The notes: generated from the letters alone by a model not told the origin. DNA of 64,000 bases from an uncultured Alphaproteobacteria bacterium (GCA_910577205.1 CAJTMA010000003.1:42034-106033); one strand, 5' to 3'; positions 7,291 through 17,952 are shown, counted from the stretch's first letter. Translations and numbers: made by a program.

Positions 7291-7378
7291 GAGCTCAAAA
7301 CAGTCACAAAGAAACTGCCGGAATATTCAATATATTATCCGACTCCCACATTGTGGGCTTTGTGAGAGTTTTGAGCTC
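7291..7378. promoter_or_regulatory. Large interrupted inverted repeat between divergent genes
   Basis: Left arm GAGCTCAAAAC-agt-CACAAAG (7291-7311) and right arm CTTTGTG-aga-GTTTTGAGCTC (7358-7378) are reverse complements except for the 3-base centres. Two smaller palindromes, GAATATTC (7321-7328) and CCCACATTGTGGG (7345-7357), lie between. The element separates the small HTH gene from the kinase gene and could be an operator array or a cruciform. Confidence 0.6.
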
Positions 7379-7408
7379 TTGACATGACAATAAAATAAGA
7401 GGGCGCGC

Positions 7409-7436
7409 TTGTCAATCTTTTGTAGTAATTTGTAAT
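7409..7436 (+). promoter_or_regulatory. Candidate promoter for the sensor kinase
   Basis: TTGTCA (7409-7414), 16-base spacer, TGTAAT (7431-7436). It lies about 90 bases before the kinase ATG. Separate transcription of the kinase is expected because the regulator gene is cut off by the repeat block. Confidence 0.35.
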
Positions 7437-7526
7437 TTTTCGTTTTGGGGCGGATGATTATTTTGCTGGCATTTGGCGGAGAATGATTCTAAGATAGGCG
7501 CAGTTATTGATTTGAGGAGTAAATAT

Positions 7527-8888
7527 ATGCGATTGAAATTTCCTGAAAAAGTCGATAACACCCTACGGTATTTGAAGTATAAGCTTTTGCCGAAGACTTT
7601 ATTTTTCCGTACGATGTTGTTGATTTTTATTCCGTTAATCGTGGTGCAAGTCGTTTCGATTGTCGCTTTTTTTGACGGAACCTGGGGGCGGGTCGGCAAA
7701 CGCCTGTCCAATAATCTGACTTCCGATATGTCTTTTGTCATGCAGTTGATTGAGCAATCGCCTGACAAGCTGCAGGAAATTAAAAAAGTTACGGATGAAA
7801 AGCTGGATATGAGCGTCAGTGTGTATCTGAATAAAGATAAGCACCGGATTATTAACAAAGTCAGCCGCAATAATGAGTTGGTGACAGGTTTCTTGGAAAG
7901 CGATTTGCGTCGCAAGTTTCCTGATTATCTGACAAGTATTTACATCGGGAAAGATGGTGACAGGAATATGACGGTTTTTGTGGATACGCCGCAAAGATTA
8001 TTTAAATTCGAAACTTCTTCCAAAAATATTTTCTCAACGTCAATTTTTGGTTTTGTCGCGTGGATGGTCGGAACATCAATGCTGCTGTTTTTGGTGGCAG
8101 TGTTGTTCTTGCGTATTCAGGTTCGTTCTATTGCCGAATTGGCGCAAGTAGCGGAAGATTTCGGTAAAGGGATTGATAATAAAGATTTCAAACCTTACGG
8201 TTCGTCAGAAGTTCGTAAAGCCGCTATTGCTTTTATTAAAATGAAAGAACGCATTCAACGCCAAATTAGCGAACGTACGCAGATGTTGGCCGGGGTTTCG
8301 CACGATTTGCGGACACCGTTGACCCGTATGAAGTTACAGGCGACCATGCTTCCTGATCCGCAAGAGCAGAAAGACCTGCTTGGCGATATTGACGAGATGG
8401 AAAAAATGCTTGACGGCTATTTGTCTTTTGTCAGCGGCGAGGGCGGAGAAAAGGCTGCTTTTGTTGATATGAACGAGTTAATTTTAAGCGTGCTGAACAA
8501 ATTCCGTAATCAAAATGCGATGATACGTTATAAGACCAATGACCAAGTCAGCGCTATTCAAGGGCGCGAGCAGGCTTTGAAACGGGCGATGACTAATATT
8601 ATCGGCAATGCTTTCAAATATGGCAAAACCGTATCGGTTGATTTGGAAAGCAATGACCGTAAGATGGAAATTGCCGTTGACGATGACGGGCCGGGTATTC
8701 CGGCAGACAAGCGGGAGGAGGTTTTCAAAGCTTTCTATCGTTTGGAAGAATCGCGCAATAAAGAAACCGGCGGTGTCGGTTTGGGGTTGTCGATTGCTAA
8801 AGACGTGATAACTTCCCATGGAGGTAAGATTGAACTCCAGGATAGTCCTATAGGAGGCTTGAGGGTACTCATTTCTATTCCCTTATAG
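7527..8888 (+). CDS. envZ: EnvZ-like sensor histidine kinase
   Basis: Inner-membrane two-component kinase, 453 residues. Membrane segments at about 30-50 and 172-195 flank a periplasmic domain of about 120 residues. HAMP follows, then the HisKA dimerisation helix with GVSHDLRTPLTR (His259). The ATPase domain has the N-box (NIIGNAFKYG), DDDGPGIP, and GGVGLGLSIAK. I chose the ATG at 7527 because GAGGAG lies about 9 bases upstream; the ORF can extend to a TTG at 7473 but without a ribosome binding site. Its likely partner is the OmpR-type regulator ending at 6723. A terminator follows at 8962. Confidence 0.88.
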   Translation: MRLKFPEKVDNTLRYLKYKLLPKTLFFRTMLLIFIPLIVVQVVSIVAFFDGTWGRVGKRLSNNLTSDMSFVMQLIEQSPDKLQEIKKVTDEKLDMSVSVYLNKDKHRIINKVSRNNELVTGFLESDLRRKFPDYLTSIYIGKDGDRNMTVFVDTPQRLFKFETSSKNIFSTSIFGFVAWMVGTSMLLFLVAVLFLRIQVRSIAELAQVAEDFGKGIDNKDFKPYGSSEVRKAAIAFIKMKERIQRQISERTQMLAGVSHDLRTPLTRMKLQATMLPDPQEQKDLLGDIDEMEKMLDGYLSFVSGEGGEKAAFVDMNELILSVLNKFRNQNAMIRYKTNDQVSAIQGREQALKRAMTNIIGNAFKYGKTVSVDLESNDRKMEIAVDDDGPGIPADKREEVFKAFYRLEESRNKETGGVGLGLSIAKDVITSHGGKIELQDSPIGGLRVLISIPL

Positions 8889-8961
8889 CACGCGAATTCG
8901 TAAATTCATGGCCTGGCTGGGCTAAACCTGAGTGGTGAGAATTTGCGGGCTGCCCAAACAG

Positions 8962-8992
8962 AAAGCACCGGATTTTGTTTCGGTGCTTTTTT
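8962..8992 (+). terminator. Rho-independent terminator after the kinase
   Basis: Perfect 9-base stem AAAGCACCG / CGGTGCTTT, 10-base loop, then TTTTTGTTG. It ends the kinase transcript about 70 bases after the stop. Confidence 0.85.
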
Positions 8993-9061
8993 GTTGTTAA
9001 AGCGATATTAAGAGAATCTGATTATAATCTTCGATAAGTTTAAGTTTTAAAGGAAACAGTC

Positions 9062-11281
<2,220 letters not shown>

Positions 11282-11304
11282 AGAGCGGATGTAATAATGG
11301 AAAT

Positions 11305-11339
11305 AAAAAAGAGTTCTGAAAATCAGGACTCTTTTTTTT
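11305..11339 (+). terminator. Rho-independent terminator
   Basis: Stem AAAAAGAGTTCTGA / TCAGGACTCTTTTT with a short A-rich loop and a following T-run, one mismatch. It ends the acidic-protein transcript. A near-identical stem is used after rsfS at 15709. Confidence 0.85.
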
Positions 11340-11359
11340 GTAATGCGTCAAAAAACTGT

Positions 11360-11473
11360 GTCACAAAAGTTTCATAAAAAAGTTAATGCATTTTTAGTAA
11401 ATGTATAATATGATTGAACCAGGATGTTTTTTTAGTCCGTTTAATCTTAATCTTTTTACTAGGGAGATGTGTG
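11360..11473 (+). promoter_or_regulatory. Conserved promoter and leader of pilin copy 1
   Basis: This 114-base stretch matches 16430-16543 with only five mismatches and no gaps. It contains TATAAT at 11404-11409 with a poor -35 (TTAATG at 11383-11388), then a leader of about 55 bases ending in AGGGAG before the pilin ATG. Conservation of the whole leader, not just the boxes, suggests recent duplication or a functional 5'UTR. Confidence 0.7.
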
Positions 11474-11812
11474 ATGCGATTTTTTAAGAGAAACTTTTTA
11501 ACCCTAAGTTGTTTGACTTTGTTGGTTGCCATGGGAATGTGCGGTGAGGCTTGGGCGGATGGCGCCAGCTTGATGAACACGGCTCAGACTAAAACCAGAA
11601 ATGTTTTTACAAGCGTTAAAACCATTACTTTTATTCTTGGTGGTTTTGGTTTAGTTGGTGTTGCTTATTCGGCCATTATCGGGAAAGTTAACTGGAAATG
11701 GTTTTCCGGTCTGGCTGTCGGTTTGGCTATTTTGGCTGCCGCCGGTTCAATTGTTGAATATGCTACCGGTTCTTCTGATTCTGGCTTGGAAACCACTTTC
11801 GGTAATATTTAA
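11474..11812 (+). CDS. TrbC/VirB2-like pilin, copy 1, 112 aa
   Basis: Signal peptide at about 1-28 (MRFFKRNFLTLSCLTLLVAM..., cleavage near AWA), then a short polar stretch and two hydrophobic helices separated by a basic loop (IIGKVNWKWF). This is the topology of VirB2/TrbC major pilins of type IV secretion systems. The ATG at 11474 follows AGGGAG; an in-frame start at 11414 lies in the conserved leader and is unlikely. A paralogue lies at 16544 with near-identical core helices. No other type IV secretion genes are in the window, so the pilus or export partner is elsewhere or absent. Confidence 0.75.
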   Translation: MRFFKRNFLTLSCLTLLVAMGMCGEAWADGASLMNTAQTKTRNVFTSVKTITFILGGFGLVGVAYSAIIGKVNWKWFSGLAVGLAILAAAGSIVEYATGSSDSGLETTFGNI

Positions 11813-11866
11813 TAAGTTTCCATATTATTATGTTCTCCTGAAAATTTAGCAAAACTTCTTGGAGAA

Positions 11867-11897
11867 AAAAGCCCGTGTCCTAAACCACGGGCTTTTA
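11867..11897 (+). terminator. Rho-independent terminator of pilin copy 1
   Basis: 11-base stem AAAAGCCCGTG / CACGGGCTTTT with an 8-base loop. The preceding 3'UTR from the stop codon is also shared almost base for base with the second pilin gene. Confidence 0.85.
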
Positions 11898-11902
11898 TTT
11901 GT

Positions 11903-12751
11903 TTAGTTTTTTTGTAGTGGGAAAATCTGGACGTTGGTGTTCATTTCGATTTTTTCGTCACTGACGGCCGGCGCTGGCGCTGTGCCGTTCAGCAGGGAGC
12001 TGACACTGCGTCCGGCACTGTTGGGCTGCTGCAATTCAGGAGCGAGCGGATAAGCGTCTTTAGGCAATCTCATCAGCATATAGCCCGAACCGCCGCCATA
12101 AGCCGGTCCGGAGAAGCCGATAGAGTAATAGCCGCCGATGAAGCCATAATCCAAATCAATGTAGTCGATGGCAAACAGCGTTTTAATAGTTGTTTGGCCG
12201 AGAGTTGTCATTTTGCAATTGTATCCGGCGTCTTCTAAAATGATGTTGTTGACATTTTTGACATACATCAAACTTTTAGCGGGAACGCAGCTTGGTGTTT
12301 GACCGTTATAGGTTACATTATAATTTAATACCAAGCCTAATTTGGTTGTGCCGCTGCCGACAGAAACATCGGTGATTTTAACGGCGTCAATATAAGCATA
12401 AGCCGGCGTGATGCCTACGGTAATCGGCATTGTCACATAGTTTTCGGTGCAGGTATGGCTGCCGGGATTGGCTGCGCAGATTAAAGCCGTTTTATGGTTG
12501 TTATTATCAAAGAGGTGCAGCAGGCTGTTATAAATATATTCGCGCGACATGGACAATTTGGCTGCGGCGCATTGTTTGCTGCGGCAGACAACGACTGAAT
12601 TCGGCATTTGCAGGCGTCCGCTGTAACCCGGGCCGCTTTTTTCACTTTGAAAAGGACGGTCTAAAAAGTTTAGGGCGTTTTGAAAATTGCATCCGCCAAT
12701 TGCGAGAGCTGCCAATGCTATGAGCGATTTCTTGTTTGTTATCTTTAACAC
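11903..12751 (-). CDS. Hypothetical lipoprotein, 282 aa
   Basis: The N-terminus LKITNKKSLIALAALAIGGC carries a basic start, a hydrophobic core and a lipobox (AIGGC), so it should be a lipid-anchored envelope protein. I chose GTG at 12751, which has AAGAGG about 10 bases upstream; a longer frame reaches a TTG at 12841 without support. The mature part has Cys-containing segments (VVCRSKQC, CAANPGSHTC) and Gly-rich stretches (GPAYGGGSGYM), with a Pro/Ala-rich C-terminus. No family recognised. It is divergent from the secreted nuclease gene and next to the VirB2-like pilin, but a type IV secretion role is not shown. Confidence 0.65.
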   Translation of the reverse strand: MLKITNKKSLIALAALAIGGCNFQNALNFLDRPFQSEKSGPGYSGRLQMPNSVVVCRSKQCAAAKLSMSREYIYNSLLHLFDNNNHKTALICAANPGSHTCTENYVTMPITVGITPAYAYIDAVKITDVSVGSGTTKLGLVLNYNVTYNGQTPSCVPAKSLMYVKNVNNIILEDAGYNCKMTTLGQTTIKTLFAIDYIDLDYGFIGGYYSIGFSGPAYGGGSGYMLMRLPKDAYPLAPELQQPNSAGRSVSSLLNGTAPAPAVSDEKIEMNTNVQIFPLQKN

Positions 12752-12921
12752 GAGACTAAAACCTCTTGCGAATATCTGAAAAATTATGATTATCATAAGG
12801 CAAAGTTTGTTAAACGACAAAGTTTTTTTTGAGGTTATCAAGCGGATTTTGTATGCAAAGACTCGGCTGGGTACTTGTGTTCATCTTAAAAATGCTTATA
12901 GTGGGCATAAGGAGAGAAGTT

Positions 12922-13377
12922 TTGAAACTGATATGGCGCTTGTTTTTATTGGTGATGATTGTATTCCCGGCGGAGGCTAAAATCAAAGCCGTCGACGGTG
13001 ACAGCTTGGTATGGGGTGATCGGAGAATTAGGCTGTTGGGGCTGGATGCGCCCGAATATCGTCAGACCTGCGGCGATAAAGACGGGAATGATTATCCTTG
13101 TGGTTTGGAAGCGCTTAACTATTTAAAAGGTTTGGTGAGCAGCGGCAGAGTTAAATGCCGCCGGATTAAGAAGGATATCTACGGACGCGATTTGAGCATT
13201 TGTCATGTTAACGGGAAAGATATTAACCGTGAAATGATTGCTTCGGGCTGGGCTGTGGCGTACCGTACCAAAAAGGAAAAATATTTGGCGGCAGAGCGTG
13301 AAGCCAAGAGGAAACACCGCGGTATGTGGCAGGGAAAATTTATGAAACCCGAATTGTACCGGATTTTGACGAAATGA
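12922..13377 (+). CDS. Secreted thermonuclease-family (SNase) nuclease
   Basis: Staphylococcal-nuclease-like enzyme, expected to cleave DNA or RNA with Ca2+. The domain core is visible: VDGDSLVWGDRRIRLLGLDA, then PEYRQTCG, then DIYGRDLSICHVNGKDINREM, with the catalytic Arg/Asp/Glu positions present (RLLGLDAPE, YGRDLS). I propose a TTG start at 12922, preceded by AAGGAGAG; the product then begins with a signal peptide ending at AEA. The frame is open upstream to 12829, so the start is uncertain. Four Cys may form disulfides. The gene stands between the lipoprotein and the rplU promoter. Confidence 0.8.
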   Translation: MKLIWRLFLLVMIVFPAEAKIKAVDGDSLVWGDRRIRLLGLDAPEYRQTCGDKDGNDYPCGLEALNYLKGLVSSGRVKCRRIKKDIYGRDLSICHVNGKDINREMIASGWAVAYRTKKEKYLAAEREAKRKHRGMWQGKFMKPELYRILTK

Positions 13378-13408
13378 TTTGAAAAGTGCAATTTTCAACA
13401 GATTCTTG

Positions 13409-13436
13409 TTGACAGCGCTAAAAAGTTATGTATATT
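13409..13436 (+). promoter_or_regulatory. Sigma-70-type promoter of rplU-rpmA
   Basis: Consensus TTGACA (13409-13414), 16-base spacer, TATATT (13431-13436). It lies about 48 bases before the rplU ATG and directly after the nuclease gene. Confidence 0.8.
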
Positions 13437-13483
13437 GCAAGCAACGTTTTATGTTTAAAATAACGAAATTTAGGTGAATAAAA

Positions 13484-13786
13484 ATGTACGCAGTAATTAA
13501 AACAGGCGGAAAACAATACAAAGTCGCCTCCGGTGATGTTGTTAAATTGGAAAAAATCGCCGGTGAAGAAGGAAAAGAAGTAGTTTTTAACGAAGTTCTG
13601 GCTTTGGACGGAACCATCGGTATGCCGTTGGTTGCCGGTGCCAGCGTTAAGGCTCAGGTGTTGAAACAGACCAGAGATGACAAAATCATTGTCTTCAAAA
13701 AGAAAAGAAGACAGAATTACCGTCGTAAAAACGGCCACAGACAGAGCATCACTTTGGTTAAAATTACCGACATTATCGGTAAATAA
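13484..13786 (+). CDS. rplU: 50S ribosomal protein L21
   Basis: Large-subunit protein that binds 23S rRNA. The 100-residue product starts [14 protein letters not shown] and ends with the conserved [15 protein letters not shown] and ITLVKIT blocks of L21. The order rplU-rpmA-obgE is as in most bacteria. The start is the first ATG after the strong promoter at 13409; the upstream GGTGAATAAAA is a weak ribosome binding site. Confidence 0.97.
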   Translation: MYAVIKTGGKQYKVASGDVVKLEKIAGEEGKEVVFNEVLALDGTIGMPLVAGASVKAQVLKQTRDDKIIVFKKKRRQNYRRKNGHRQSITLVKITDIIGK

Positions 13787-13808
13787 TTTGGTTTTAGGAG
13801 ATTAAATT

Positions 13809-14063
13809 ATGGCACATAAGAAGTCAGGCGGTAGTTCAAATAACGGACGCGATTCCGAAGGACGCCGTTTAGGTTTGAAAAAGAGCGGCGGTCAGGCCGT
13901 TATCCCTGGAAATATCATTATCCGTCAGCGCGGTACAAAATATCATCCGGGTCAGAATGTCGGTCTGGGTAAAGATCATACGATTTTTGCTACAGCTGAA
14001 GGTAAAGTTGAGTTCAGCAAAAAAGCTGGTGACAAGACAGTTGTTTCTGTTGTTACCGAATAA
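13809..14063 (+). CDS. rpmA: 50S ribosomal protein L27
   Basis: Protein near the peptidyl transferase centre. The 84-residue product begins [20 protein letters not shown] with no N-terminal extension of the Firmicutes type, then has the invariant [13 protein letters not shown] block. It lies 22 bases after rplU with an AGGAG-like site (TTTTAGGAGATTAAATT) before the ATG. Confidence 0.97.
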   Translation: MAHKKSGGSSNNGRDSEGRRLGLKKSGGQAVIPGNIIIRQRGTKYHPGQNVGLGKDHTIFATAEGKVEFSKKAGDKTVVSVVTE

Positions 14064-14085
14064 GCGAAAGCTCATTCAAAAGGTG

Positions 14086-14112
14086 GAGGGGGTGCGTGCA
14101 TCCCCTTTATTT
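14086..14112 (+). terminator. Weak terminator or attenuator between rpmA and obgE
   Basis: The GGAGGGGGTGCGTGCATCCCC region can form a GC-rich stem with one bulge, followed by TTTATTTTT. Readthrough into obgE is likely at some level because no strong promoter is evident in the remaining 60 bases. Confidence 0.5.
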
Positions 14113-14164
14113 TTCATAAGCAAGAGATTATTTTAACAGTAGTTTCTTATCACATAAAAAGTAA

Positions 14165-15229
<1,065 letters not shown>

Positions 15230-15261
15230 TTTTGAGCCAAACTATTTTAAGGAGTTATGAC

Positions 15262-15624
15262 GTGGCAAAAACAGCTGATGAACAAAATGAAAATAAAGTT
15301 TTGGAAATCATAGAGAAGACTCTAGATGATAACAAAGCTGAGGATGTGATTGTTATGGATTTGCGCGGCAAGACATCTATTGCCAACCATATGGTGGTTG
15401 CCAGCGGTACATCGCAGCGCCATGTTGCTTCTTTGGCAGAAAAGGTGCAGGAAAATTTGAAAGCCGCCGGTTTTTCTTCTACGATTGAAGGGGCAGAAAA
15501 AGCTGATTGGGTTCTGATAGATGCGTTTGACGTCATTGTTCATATTTTCAAACCCGAAGTGAGAGCGTTTTATAGTTTGGAGAAGATGTGGTCTTCTGTT
15601 AAAACACGTTCTATGGGCGATTAA
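15262..15624 (+). CDS. rsfS: Ribosomal silencing factor RsfS
   Basis: Binds L14 on the 50S subunit and blocks subunit joining in slow growth. 120 residues with the family core MDLRGKTSIANHMVVASGTS, then the C-terminal motif DVIVHIFKPEVRAFYSLEKMWS. I chose GTG at 15262 because AAGGAG lies 8 bases upstream; the frame extends to a TTG at 15232. The last codons (SMGD, stop) lie inside a dispersed repeat whose copy at 55017 also supplies the SMGD end of ruvC. rlmH, the usual neighbour, is 2.3 kb away behind accessory genes. Confidence 0.95.
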   Translation: MAKTADEQNENKVLEIIEKTLDDNKAEDVIVMDLRGKTSIANHMVVASGTSQRHVASLAEKVQENLKAAGFSSTIEGAEKADWVLIDAFDVIVHIFKPEVRAFYSLEKMWSSVKTRSMGD

Positions 15625-15682
15625 TACAGATTTAGCAGCTTGGCAAAATGCTCACGTACTTCTTTGTACGCTCTGCTTTTTC
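15609..15682 (+). repeat. Dispersed hairpin repeat, copy B (overlaps rsfS 3' end)
   Basis: Head TTCTATGGGCGATTAATACA includes the last rsfS codons and stop. It continues with TTGGCAAAATGCTCA, the core GTACTTCTTTGTAC and GCTCTGCTTTTTC. A second partial head (GTGATTAATACAGATAGC) follows at 15690-15707, directly before the terminator. Confidence 0.8.
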
Positions 15683-15708
15683 TTTCTAAGTGATTAATAC
15701 AGATAGCA

Positions 15709-15741
15709 AAAAAGAGTTCTGATTTCTCAGAACTCTTTTTG
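15709..15741. terminator. Bidirectional terminator
   Basis: Perfect 14-base stem AAAAAGAGTTCTGA / TCAGAACTCTTTTT with loop TTTC. It can end the obgE-rsfS transcript and, on the other strand, the minus gene that stops at 15743. Confidence 0.9.
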
Positions 15742-15742
15742 T

Positions 15743-16348
15743 TTAGATTTTAATGGCGATAATCGGTCTGACACAGAAATCGTAATTGTGCATAATGTAG
15801 AAGAATCTGTGACCTTCACTCATATCGAATTTCCACGGTACACTGTAAATATGCACGGTAGAGGACCAGTAGGGTCCGCATAATTCTACGGCATTCAGTT
15901 TTTCCAAGGAGATGTTTACAGCGGCTTTATTGTTATAAAACTTCTCCCATTCTACCACTGAAGGTAAGTAGGCTTCGCCTCGCTGAACGCCGTTTTGGGC
16001 ATAATCGTAACACCATTGGGCGGCTTCCGCCTTTCGCCGTATTTTCTGAGCATCCTTCAATATCTTAAGGGTAGATTTCTTACCATCCGTAGTATTTTTC
16101 ATGGCTTTTATTTTAATGTGTCTACTTGACCATGGCAAATGGGTTTGATGAAGACAAACTGCGTAAGCGATATTGTTTTCAACATATCCCACAACGGCTT
16201 TAATTTGGCGGTCTAAGATAAGTTTTTTAGAAATTAAACCATCCGCATATACGAACATACCAGGTTTAATTTTTGATGCTCTTTTTATCCCAGTTTCAGA
16301 GAGACCAAGTTTTGTTAGCCAAACTCTGAATAAATTTTTTGTTTTCAT
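15743..16348 (-). CDS. Hypothetical protein with C-terminal DUF1566-like domain, 201 aa
   Basis: The C-terminal 85 residues show AYLPSVVEWEKFYNN...YWSSTVHIYSVPWKF...CVRPIIAI, the pattern (LP-x-W/L, YWSS, W.F, RP.IA) of DUF1566/FGE-like C-type-lectin folds. The same pattern ends the protein at 58802. The N-terminal part is basic and soluble with no signal peptide. The start has no Shine-Dalgarno; a promoter-like TTGAAT-17-TATGAT lies upstream on the minus strand. It lies in the accessory block separating rsfS from rlmH. Function unknown; ligand binding or surface roles are known for the fold, but export is not evident here. Confidence 0.6.
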   Translation of the reverse strand: MKTKNLFRVWLTKLGLSETGIKRASKIKPGMFVYADGLISKKLILDRQIKAVVGYVENNIAYAVCLHQTHLPWSSRHIKIKAMKNTTDGKKSTLKILKDAQKIRRKAEAAQWCYDYAQNGVQRGEAYLPSVVEWEKFYNNKAAVNISLEKLNAVELCGPYWSSTVHIYSVPWKFDMSEGHRFFYIMHNYDFCVRPIIAIKI

Positions 16349-16429
16349 ATAAAAATTTTTTTAATTAATAATATTTATTTCTAGTCATCATAGCATATTT
16401 GGACAAAATATTCAATAAGAGAAAGCGCT

Positions 16430-16543
16430 GTCACAAAAGTTTCATAAAAAAGTTAATGCATTTTTAGTGAATATATAATATGATTGAACCAGGATGTTTT
16501 TTTAGTCCGTTTGGTCTTTATCTTTTTACTAGGGAGATGTGTG
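16430..16543 (+). promoter_or_regulatory. Conserved promoter and leader of pilin copy 2
   Basis: Matches 11360-11473 at 109 of 114 positions without gaps. TATAAT is at 16474-16479 and AGGGAG precedes the ATG. See the entry for copy 1. Confidence 0.7.
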
Positions 16544-16897
16544 ATGCGATTTATGAAACAAAATTTTTTAACCCTGTGCTGCCTGGCTTTGCTGATTGTT
16601 ATGGGAATGTCCGGCGATGCTTGGGCTTTAGGATCAGGAAGTGATGGAGGTTCAGTAATGGATTCCGCTAAAACAAAAGCATATAATGTTTTTAAAGAGG
16701 TTAAAACCATTACTTTTATCCTGGGTGGTTTTGGATTGGTCGGTATTGCTTTTCAGGCAATCATGGGCAAGGTAAAGTGGGTATGGTTTGCCGGATTGGC
16801 GGTTGGTTTGGGGATTTTGGCGGCTGCCGGCTCGATTGTCCAATATGCAACTGGTGATTCAAGTGTCGATATTGGTTCTACTTTCGGTAATATTTAA
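16544..16897 (+). CDS. TrbC/VirB2-like pilin, copy 2, 117 aa
   Basis: Paralogue of the gene at 11474. It has a signal peptide (MRFMKQNFLTLCCLALLIVM..., cleavage near DAWA), then a short Gly/Ser-rich stretch, and two hydrophobic helices with basic loop IMGKVKWVWF. The helices are almost unchanged between copies, while the N-terminus of the mature protein (SGSDGGSVMDSAKTKAYNVFKE) differs, as expected if the exposed end diversifies. The ATG follows AGGGAG in the conserved leader. It sits in the rsfS-rlmH interval on the plus strand between minus-strand accessory genes. Confidence 0.75.
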   Translation: MRFMKQNFLTLCCLALLIVMGMSGDAWALGSGSDGGSVMDSAKTKAYNVFKEVKTITFILGGFGLVGIAFQAIMGKVKWVWFAGLAVGLGILAAAGSIVQYATGDSSVDIGSTFGNI

Positions 16898-16952
16898 TGA
16901 GTTTCCATATTATTATGTTCTCCTGAAAATTTAGCAAAACTTCTTGGAGAAA

Positions 16953-16986
16953 AAAAAGCCCGTGTTCCTAAACCACGGGCTTTTTG
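16953..16986. terminator. Terminator of pilin copy 2
   Basis: 12-base stem AAAAAGCCCGTG / CACGGGCTTTTT, loop of 9. The A-run on the other side would also let it end the minus-strand gene stopping at 16987. Confidence 0.85.
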
Positions 16987-17316
16987 TTAATAAAAACGGC
17001 GGTCGATCATGTAGGCTTCAGAACTTCCGCACCTTATGAAGAAATAACCATCCTGCTGTTGCCAGATCCATCCCCGGGTTTTTTGTGTGGCTCCCGGAAG
17101 TTTGAAGTTGGTTAACGTCATTTCGTCTGCTTGAGGAGGGTAGTCCATGAATTTTTTGCAGAAAGCGAGGGCTTGATTGAGCGTATAGACGGCATTGTTG
17201 TTTGTGGCAACAATAATTGCCTTGGTTTCTGCTTTTTTACCTGTTTCTGCTGTTTCGAACTGTTCATCGTTTTTTTTCAGGTATTCCTGAATGCGTTTTT
17301 TAGCTTCTTGTTTCAT
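16987..17316 (-). CDS. Hypothetical protein, 109 aa
   Basis: A Lys/Glu-rich N-terminal helix is followed by a domain with TLNQALAFCKKFMDYPP and a C-terminus SSEAYMIDRRFY. The C-terminal Y-x-[IL]-D-R-R-x-Y pattern also appears in the protein at 18544 (LYVLDRRIY), so the two may be distant relatives. The gene starts 12 bases after the HAD-like gene stop and is probably the second gene of that operon. Its start context is ACTATTATG without a Shine-Dalgarno. No family recognised. Confidence 0.6.
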   Translation of the reverse strand: MKQEAKKRIQEYLKKNDEQFETAETGKKAETKAIIVATNNNAVYTLNQALAFCKKFMDYPPQADEMTLTNFKLPGATQKTRGWIWQQQDGYFFIRCGSSEAYMIDRRFY

Positions 17317-17328
17317 AATAGTAAATGT

Positions 17329-17820
17329 TTATAGATGTTTTTGATTTTCAAGATAGATATTGGCGGCAAAATCCCATATCTGTGAAAAAACGTCATGGGT
17401 GATGCCGTTATAGGTATCAGTGCGAAAATAATTCAGGTTTTGGTTCTCGTACCAAAAAGTTTCGTCATCTAACACCAGATGATATCGCGGCCGGTACTTG
17501 GCGAGAATATTTTGCACATATATGTGACGGTCTTTTCTAACCGGGACAATTGGAATGTCCGGATGCAGGTCAAGATTATCCACGCCATACACCTCAAGAA
17601 ACATTCGTTTCAGTTCTGCTGGGGTGTAATCCCCCGGAGATGAGGTAATGGGAATGAAATAAGCAGGTAATCTGGCTTGCCAGGCGATGCATGATAAAAC
17701 GCGTATCATTGAATGGCTGAAAGGCATTTTTTGACGGTTAAACCGTCCGGGCAGATTTTCTGCAAACGTTTTGACAACGCCGTCGTAATCGACAAACATA
17801 TACAAATGTGATGTGTCCAT
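17329..17820 (-). CDS. HAD-like hydrolase domain protein, 163 aa
   Basis: MFVDYDGVV at residues 8-16 matches HAD motif I (hhhDxDGxh), and YHLVLDDETFWY near residue 115 resembles the late motif with paired Asp. Lys97-Arg99 (RKDRH) may serve as the conserved Lys region. The layout resembles the small HAD domains named after Swiss Army Knife RNA repair proteins. Substrate unknown. The start lacks a Shine-Dalgarno and has the AT-rich context TTTATCATTATG, shared with the gene at 60679. It heads a two-gene operon in the accessory block between rsfS and rlmH. Confidence 0.55.
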   Translation of the reverse strand: MDTSHLYMFVDYDGVVKTFAENLPGRFNRQKMPFSHSMIRVLSCIAWQARLPAYFIPITSSPGDYTPAELKRMFLEVYGVDNLDLHPDIPIVPVRKDRHIYVQNILAKYRPRYHLVLDDETFWYENQNLNYFRTDTYNGITHDVFSQIWDFAANIYLENQKHL

Positions 17821-17952
17821 AATGATAAATTTTAATATTAATAATAAAATTATATCTTTCTTGTAGTCTATTTTGTCAAAAAAGTCAATGTAATTACTTT
17901 AGGCTTGTTTCGGTGATGGCGAGGTGCTAAGCTGGAAAAGAAAGGATAAATA

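Noticed and set aside
11474-12751. Type IV secretion locus
   Set aside because: Only VirB2-like pilins are recognisable; no ATPase, VirB6, VirB8, VirB9 or VirB10-like genes are nearby, and the lipoprotein is not a clear VirB7.
15743-16348. Diversity-generating retroelement target
   Set aside because: The domain type fits, but there is no reverse transcriptase or template repeat in the window.
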